From Chamaelirium japonicum (lineage: Eukaryota > Streptophyta > Magnoliopsida > Liliales > Melanthiaceae): 64,000 nt of DNA. A program made the translations under genes and the position numbers. Under the pieces are notes generated by a model. The model worked only from the letters and a program-made list of their open reading frames with translations. It had not been told where the DNA came from and searched no databases. The stretch is from positions 22,378,012-22,442,011 of the forward strand of contig OX393552.1 of NCBI GenBank assembly GCA_947650365.1, given 5' to 3'. Positions 57,204 through 64,000 of this stretch are shown here, in pieces; the first letter of the stretch is position 1; each line of letters opens with the position of its first letter.

Positions 57204-57676
57204 CCTAGGTAATAGGTCCTAGGAAGTAAAAATATATTTTGTTAGAAAAGACATCGGTAGGGTAGTCACGAAAAAAAAAAAAACTATGTTGAAAGTTTTT
57301 TTTTCTTTTAACAGAAACATGAAGTCGAAATTATCTGAAGGTAGCTCATCGGGAGTAATGGTGAAATCTAAGAAGAAAATCGTGAAGGCAAAGAAGGAGA
57401 AGAAATCGACTACCCCTACTAAAAATGAGAACGTTTTCTATAAACTTTATCGATATATCTGTGGTAAAGTGGGTGATGAAAATCATTGTGAACACCCGAT
57501 GTTCTTCAAAATAGTTGTGGGCTATATGTAAAAGAAAATGTAGTAATGGTTGGCTATATGTAAAGTGACAAGAAAATGTTTTAGTAATGGTTGGCTATAT
57601 GTAAATTGACAAGAAAAGTATTAGTAATGAATTATTATATTTTATCTAAATTGTGTTTTCTTTAAATCTTTCAGAC
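57204..57676 (+). other. Gypsy C leader
   Basis: Region between primer site and gag. A short lysine-rich open frame (57286-57531) is not a known domain. A segment TAATGGTTGGCTATATGTAA is repeated at about 57544 and 57588. Confidence 0.5.
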
Positions 57677-58486
57677 ATTATGAATTCACACAAAAATGCT
57701 ACTCCCAATGAAGACCTAACCAAGGTGTTAGGAGCCTTACACCAACTAATAGAAAAGATGAACTCTTCCAAGGAGGGTTCCAGGATGGGAGTGATCATAA
57801 AAGAATTTAAAGAATTAAAACCCTCTGCCTTTAAGGGAGAACCGGACCCCCTAATTGCCGATAGATGGCTCAAACAGGTGGGGAAGATTTTGGAGACTTT
57901 AAAAGTAAACGATAAACAGAAAGTCATCTTGGCCACTTATATGTTAGAAGAAGAGGCAGATTACTGGTGGGACTCGGTCAAGAGAAATCAAGCTAGTTTC
58001 ACATGGGAAGAATTTACAAAAGTGTTCTTAGAAAAATATTTCTCCGACGCAACCAGGGACAGAATGATTGCAGAATTTTTAGAACTCTATCAGGGAAAAC
58101 TTAGTGTTTCCCAGTATGAAGCCAAGTTCATTGAACTATCACGCTTTGCTCATTATCTTATATCCATGGAGGAATTGAAGTCCAAAAGATTTGAACAGGG
58201 TTTGAATCCTCATATTCGAACCCGAGTGGCGGTACTTCACATTAGAAACTATGGAGAACTGGTGCAGACTGCAATGGTAGCGGAGCGAGAATGGGAAGAA
58301 ACTCGGAAGATATTTGAAAAGAATAGGGTGAAAAGGAGTGCACTAGCATTAGAGACAAACAAAAGACCAAGGATGCAAGAGTTTCCAGCAGGAAGGAATA
58401 ATTTTCAAATAACTTTGGGACCTCGAAATTGCTTCATCTATGGATCGCGGGATCATGTTCAACGGAAACTGTCCTCGTCTGAGTAG
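57677..58486 (+). pseudogene. Gypsy C Gag, frameshifted at the zinc knuckle
   Basis: The open frame begins upstream; the ATG at 57677 (MNSHKNATPNEDL) is the likely start. The retrotransposon gag domain is well kept (FKGEPDPLIADRWLKQVGKI, ADYWWDSVKRNQASFTWEEF, YQGKLSVSQYEAKFIELSRF). The zinc knuckle is damaged: CFIYGSRDHV has Tyr for the second Cys, and a frameshift follows directly, so the frame ends early at 58486. The link to protease (to about 58690) is out of frame. Confidence 0.9.
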
Positions 58487-58695
58487 TAACGCTCCAACTC
58501 GACCTCCAGTCAGAAATACTCCGTAAATACCTGTGACTCGTCCTGGTCAAATTCCAAAGGTGCTTGGAAAAACTTATGCTATATCTACAGAAGAAGAATC
58601 AAACGACGTCATTAAAGGTACGAACTACTCTTTTCCAAAAATTAGCAATTCCATAAAAAGTAGATAAGTTATAACCGCAAAAGTAATTTGTCATA

Positions 58696-61600
58696 GGCAC
58701 CATTCTTATTTATGGAAGTCTAGCTCGAGTAATTTTAGATCCAGGTTCGACACATTCATTTATATCAATTCACCTGGCTAGAGAACTACAATTGAAGACA
58801 GAACCGTTAGGTTATATACTGGCCATTACTATTGCACTCAGTGATACCGCTAAAACAAACAGAGTCTGCAGAAACTGTGTACTAAGAGTGAGAAACGTGG
58901 AGTTGGTGGCAAATTTAATATTACTGAAATTGGAGAAATTTGACATTCTATTAGGAATGGACTGATTATCTAAATACCGGGCAATGATGGATTGCTACCG
59001 AAAGAAGGTTACTTTACAAACAGCAGATAGTAAAGAAATAATATTCTGGGGAAGAAAATTCGGAAAAAGAGCAAAAGTTTGTTACTTAGCTCAACTTTTA
59101 GAAGAAGAGGTGAAAATTCCGATACAAAATACCACCATGGTAGTATCAGAATTTCCACAAGTATTTCTAGAAGATCTTCCAGGTTTGCCACCAAAAAGAG
59201 AAATAGATTTTTCAATAGAGTTGATGCCTGGAGTGGCTCCTATTTCAATTGCCCCATACAGAATGGCACCTGTAGAACTAAAAGCGTTGAAGAAACAGCT
59301 AGATGAGTTACTTACTCTCGGGTTTATAAGACCTAGTACGTCACCATGGAGGGCACCGGTATTATTCGTACAAAAGAAGGATGGAACAAAAAGAATGTGC
59401 ATCGATTATAGAAGATTAAACCAGGTGACTATAAAGAATAAATATCCACTCCCCAGAATTGAAGATATATTTGATCAACTTAAAGGAGCAAAATACTTCT
59501 CCAAAATAGATTTTTGATCAGGATATCATCAATTAAGAATCAAGGAAGGAGACATACCAAAGACGGCCTTCAGAACAAGATATGGACATTTTGAGTTCTT
59601 GGTAATGCCTTTTGGTCTCACAAATGCTCATGCGGCATTTATGGATTTGATGAATCGAATCTTTAAAAACTTCTTGGATCAATTTGTGGTAGTATTTATA
59701 AATGACATTTTGATCTATTCAAAAAACAAGGAGGAGCACGAAAAACATTTGAGATTGGTACTACAAGAGTTGAGTTTTCATCAACTGTACGCCAAACTCA
59801 GTAAATGTGAATTCTGGATTACAAAAGTAAACTTTCTGGGATATGTAATCTCTCATGAAGGAGTTACAGTTGATCCAGCGAAAATTGAGGCAATAGTAAA
59901 TTGGAAACCACCAAAGAATGTGACAGAAATCAGAAGTTTTCTGGGGTTGGCAGGATATTATCGCAGATTCATTCAGAATTTTTCCAGTATTGCTGCACCA
60001 ATAACCCGACTTACTAAAAAAGGGGTAAAGTATGAGTGGTCGGAACCTTATGAAAATGCATTCCAAGAATTAAAGACAAAACGTACTACAGCCCCGGTAT
60101 TAACAATACCAGAAAGAGGGAAGAAATACACACTCTACACAGATGCTTCTCACGTGGGATTAGGAGCTGTACTGATGCAAGATGGCCGGGTAGTGGCTTA
60201 TGCTTCCAGACAGTTAAAAACTCACGAAAATAATTATCCTACTCACGATCTAGAGCTAGCAGCTGTCGTGTTCGCACTGAAAATTTGGCGTCACTATTTG
60301 TATGGAGAACAGTTTGAATTATACTCCGATCATCAGAGTTTGAAATATATTAGCACGCAGAAAGATCTAAATTTACGGCAAAGAAGATGGGTGGAATTAT
60401 TAGTTGATTATGACTATAATTTTATTTATCACCCTGGAAAGGCAAATGTAGTGGCAGATGCCCTCAGTAGAAAGGGACAACTGGCCAATGTACTAGCCGA
60501 TAAATGGAAGTGGGCTTGCACATTAGAAAACTTTGATCTAATCACACAGAACAGTTCATCACAGACTTATCTAAGTCACCTCAGAGCTCAGTCGGAGATG
60601 ATAAAAGGAGTAATAGAAGCACAAACTTCAAATTCCGAATTTCAGGAAATTCGATACAAACTAGAAAATGGAGAAACCATAGAAAACTGGACGCTCGAGT
60701 CAGATAATGGACTGAGATTTCGAGGCAGATTAGCAGTCACTGATGCTCCTTATCTGCGAGAAGATATATTAGCTGAAGCTCATCAGTCTAAGTTTTCTAT
60801 TCATCCGGGGGAGAACAAAATGTATCATAACTTAAAATGAAACTTCTGGTGGAGTGGAATAAAAAATGATGTAGCCCAATTTGTGTCAAAATGTCTCACT
60901 TGTCAAAAAGTGAAGGCTGAGCACAGAAAACCACCTGGGTTATTACAACCCCTTCCTATAGCAGAATGGAAATGGGAACATATAACTATGGATTTTGTGA
61001 CCGGTTTTCCTACCACCAGAAAGGGAAATGATTCAATCTGGGTCATTGTAGATCGATTAACAAAGTCAGCTTATTTTCTACCCCGGAAAACAACTGCATC
61101 CACTAGAGATGACAGTACCTTATACCTAAAGGAAATTGTTAGACTCCACGGTTTTCCGGTAACTATTGTGTCGGACAGGGATCCTCATTTTACTTCTAAG
61201 TTCTGGAGGAGTTTACAGAAAGCATTGGGGACAGAATTAAACATGAGTACTGCGTATCATCCTCAAACTGACGGACAATCAGAAAGGGTGATACAAATCT
61301 TAGAAGATATGCTAAGATCTTGTGTGATGAATTTCAAAGGTAGTTGGGAAGATTTTCTACTCCTGATAGAATTTACTTATAACAACAGCTATCAATCCAG
61401 CATACAAATGGCACCTTTTGAAGCTTTATATGGAAGACCCTGCAGATCATCAATCTGTTGGACAGAAGTGGGAGAGAAAAGTATCATGGGGCCTGAAATA
61501 ATCCAAGAAACTACTGACAAAATAAAAATTATTCGGGCCAATTTATTAAAAGCTCAGAGCAGACAGAAGAGTTACGCAGACAATCGAAGAAGACCTCTCG

Positions 61601-62031
61601 GATTTGAGGTAGGAGATTTTGTTTTTCTAAAAATCTCCCCAAGAAAGGGTATTCAGCGTTTTGATCTCAAAGGAAAACTCGCACCCAGATATATTGGACC
61701 CTATGAAATATTGGGAAAAGTTGGACCAGTTGCATATCGACTGGCATTACCCTTGAATTTGACAAATATACATCCAGTTTTTCATGTGTCCATGCTTCGC
61801 AAATATGAGCCAGATCCATCCCACATTTTAAAAGATGAAGATATCAGTATTCAATCAGATGCCTCTTACATAGAAATACCAGTGAAGATTCTAGATACCA
61901 AAGACAAAGAATTACGAACCAAGACTATTCGATTGGTAAAGGTGTTATGGCAACATCACAATGAAGAGGAAGCCACTTGGGAATTGGAGTCGGAAATACA
62001 AAAGCAATATCCACATTTATTCAACAGCTAA
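58696..62031 (+). pseudogene. Gypsy C Pol (protease, RT, RNase H, integrase, chromodomain), three stops
   Basis: One frame with in-frame stops at 58963, 59515 and 60838. The protease active site reads ILDPGSTHSFIS, with Pro in the D-T/S-G triad. RT motifs are conserved, but the catalytic box is [14 protein letters not shown]: the first Asp of the DD pair is Asn (59701-59703, GAT to AAT). RNase H ([26 protein letters not shown]) and integrase (TMDFVTGFPT, VSDRDPHFTSKFW, QTDGQSERVIQ) keep their catalytic residues. The C-terminus (HPVFHVSMLRKYEPDP, ATWELESEIQKQYPHLF) is the Tekay-type chromodomain. The integrase part (60841-62031) is uninterrupted. Confidence 0.94.
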
Positions 62032-62080
62032 GGTACGTACTTTAAATTTCGAGGACAAAATTTCTATTAGAGGTAGAGGA

Positions 62081-64000
62081 TGTAACATCCCAAAATAAAT
62101 TAATAACTTAAAAGTCATTATAAGAATTTTTGATACAAAATTTAAAATAAAAATCGGACGGCACCATTACGTCCGTCTCGTCGAAACGATCAAAAAATAT
62201 ATATAAACTTTTGCGTTTTGAACTCATTTAAAGCATTTAAAAATATAAAAGAAAAATGGTATATATGAACAACTATAATAGCCAATAGAAGGATTCGAAC
62301 CCGAGACCCATTTTTATAAAATTTTAAACCAATTTCCTCTAACCAAAAATCCATTAAAACTTTTCTATTCAAATACAATAGAAATAATTGTTATATTAGA
62401 GAGGGAATACCAATCGACATTTGTGACCTTTCGTTTCCAATCGAACGGGAACCGTCGCACAGCCAGAATATGAAACGGTCATTTTGCAATAAAGACCCCG
62501 GGACTCTTGGTATTCCCGGATGGCCTATATAAACCCCCCCTCCCACAGATATCTTCATACAAGCCACTCGCGACCCATCGGGCCACCACCACCCGCCGCC
62601 GGCCACCCGCCGCCGCCGGTCGCTGCCGCCAGTCAACCGCCGCCGCCGGCCACCCGCTGCTGCTGGTCACCGCCGCCGGTCAACCGTCGCCGCCGACCAC
62701 CCGCCACCGCCGGTCGCTGCCACCGGCCACCCCGCCGCCGGTCACCCACCACCGCCGGCCACTCGCCGCCGCCGGCCACCCGCCGCCGCCGTTCGCCGCC
62801 GCCGGCCACCCACCGCCGCCGGCCATCGCCGCCGGTCGCCACCGCCGGTCGCCGCCCACTTCGGTTAGTTTTTTTTATTATTTATTATTTAAAAAATTTG
62901 GTGGGCTAAAAGCCCATTAGATAATAATTAATTAATTGGGCCGAAGCCCATTAGAATCCATTACCCTAAATGGGCCGAAGCCCATTTAAATAAAATAAAC
63001 CCATGGGCCGAAACCTATTAAGCCCAAAAGAAACTTTGATAAAACGACCCTGTTTTAATAAACCGAAGCGTTATTACAATATACAACCTGATCTTTTTAC
63101 TAAGGGCAGACCACCCAATAAAAACCCGTTAAAGCCAACTATTTTGGCCATAACAGGAGCAAACGAACTCCGAATTGAGTTCCGCCTGTGGTCACGGGTT
63201 CCTAATGAAAAGCTCTACATAATGAATATAAATTTAAAATATTTTAGAAATTATCAAAATACCCCTAAAGAAGAAAAACCTATTAGTTCAAATTGGAAAA
63301 CGTTTCGGAAAATCCTTGTAAAAGTTAGGGAAAAAACTAACGTATTATAGTAACATACTTTCAGGTTCTGAGCTTCCTAAAGCTTCGTCATCAGGAGTAA
63401 GAGTCTTCAACGGTTCAGGTAGGAGATTTAAGTTAAGTTTGTTCATGCTAAGTATATGTTATAGAATGTCGGTAATTTGCTATGGAATGATAAATTTTGA
63501 AATACGTAATCACTTATCTGGGTGTGGGGCTAGCCCTGGCTGAGGCCAAAAAGTTTCCTGGGTGTGGGGCTAGCCCTGGCTGAGGCCAAAAAGTTTTCTG
63601 GGTGTGGGGCTAGCCCTGGCAGAGGCCAAAAAGTTTCCTGGGTGTGGGGCTAGCCCTGGCTGAGGCCAAAAAGTTTCCTAGGTGTGGGGCTAGCCTTGTT
63701 GCGGACTAAAAGTACCCGGGTAAGGACTTGAGATTCCTACCCTGGCGGAAGGGCCAAAAAGGGAATCGGGTGATTAATGTTTTAATTATTTGTTTTTCGT
63801 AGTCATGTTTACTGCTTTCAATACATATGTTTTAGCATGAATAAAACTAAGTCATTGGTGAGTCAGTGGATAGAACTCACCCCCCTACAAATGATGTGCA
63901 CCCTACAGAGACCAACCTTGCAGCACCCGAAGAAGATAAGGAGCGATCGGAAATCGACCCAGAAGGAGTTGAAGACCCACTCTACACACCTTTCTATGAC
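62081..64000 (+). repeat. Gypsy C 3' LTR, incomplete at window end
   Basis: Starts TGTAACATCCC and follows the 5' LTR through the TATA box, GCC array (about 62590-62865) and 40-bp repeats (63517-63712). Roughly the last 120-200 bp, the target duplication and the remainder of Gypsy A are beyond the window. Confidence 0.94.

Larger units (their letters stand above)
55148..64000 (+). mobile_element. Gypsy C: Tekay-type chromovirus, 3' LTR cut by window end
   Basis: The 5' LTR lies at 55148-57189 and the 3' LTR begins at 62081 and runs past the window end. Ends are T(G/A)TAACATCCC and GGGGCGTTACA. The tRNA-iMet-type primer site lies at 57193-57203, and a purine-rich AGAGGTAGAGGA precedes the 3' LTR. 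GTTCT (55143-55147) should recur after the 3' LTR, outside the window. Gag, protease, RT, RNase H, integrase and chromodomain are present with few stops. It sits in the 3' region of Gypsy A. Confidence 0.95.

Overview
This window is repeat-dominated nuclear DNA from a large plant genome. It holds LTR retrotransposons with tRNA-iMet and TGGCGCC-type primer sites, a Cassandra-type element carrying 5S rRNA sequence, LINE remnants and small hAT-type elements. The one plausible host gene (7719-8264) is very GC-rich at third codon positions, which suggests a monocot; that placement is inference.

Layout. Bases 1-6564 are old transposon remnants: a Copia-type LTR fragment split by a minus-strand Cassandra element (307-1035, TSD ATAGG), an internally deleted Gypsy element (about 1735-2965), and a 2.5-kb non-autonomous LTR element (4077-6564). 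An HSP20-like gene lies at 7719-8264. Bases 8490-13261 hold a 5'-truncated minus-strand LINE, a truncated Copia LTR and a hAT-type MITE. A 3.5-kb LTR element without coding capacity follows (13262-16750). Bases 16751-23732 are a mosaic of LINE debris, several hAT-type elements with 8-bp TSDs, and a foldback-like element with inverted subrepeat arms (19277-21308).

From about 24.4 kb to the window end there is a nested stack. Gypsy A is a Tat-lineage element with a second RNase H. It begins at about 24.4 kb and its 3' LTR is not seen. It is split at GACAC (30231) by a 9.8-kb Copia element (30236-51504). That Copia element is split at GATTG (32301) by Gypsy B, a Tekay-type chromovirus on the minus strand (32306-43741). 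Gypsy B has no recognisable gag, and its two 3611-bp LTRs are nearly identical. Gypsy A resumes at 51505 with RNase H and integrase, two tandem-repeat blocks and an antisense coiled-coil ORF. It is then interrupted again by Gypsy C, another Tekay-type element (55148 to beyond 64000).

No transposon in the window looks autonomous: every coding region has stops, frameshifts, missing domains or altered catalytic residues. Many of the stops look like C-to-T changes at methylatable sites. The order of insertion is clear: Gypsy A first, then Copia D, then Gypsy B; Gypsy C also entered after Gypsy A. The features most worth follow-up are the gag-less but recently moved Gypsy B, the antisense coiled-coil ORF and the 18-residue repeat tract of Gypsy A, and the foldback element. 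I did not find a clearly new biological system.
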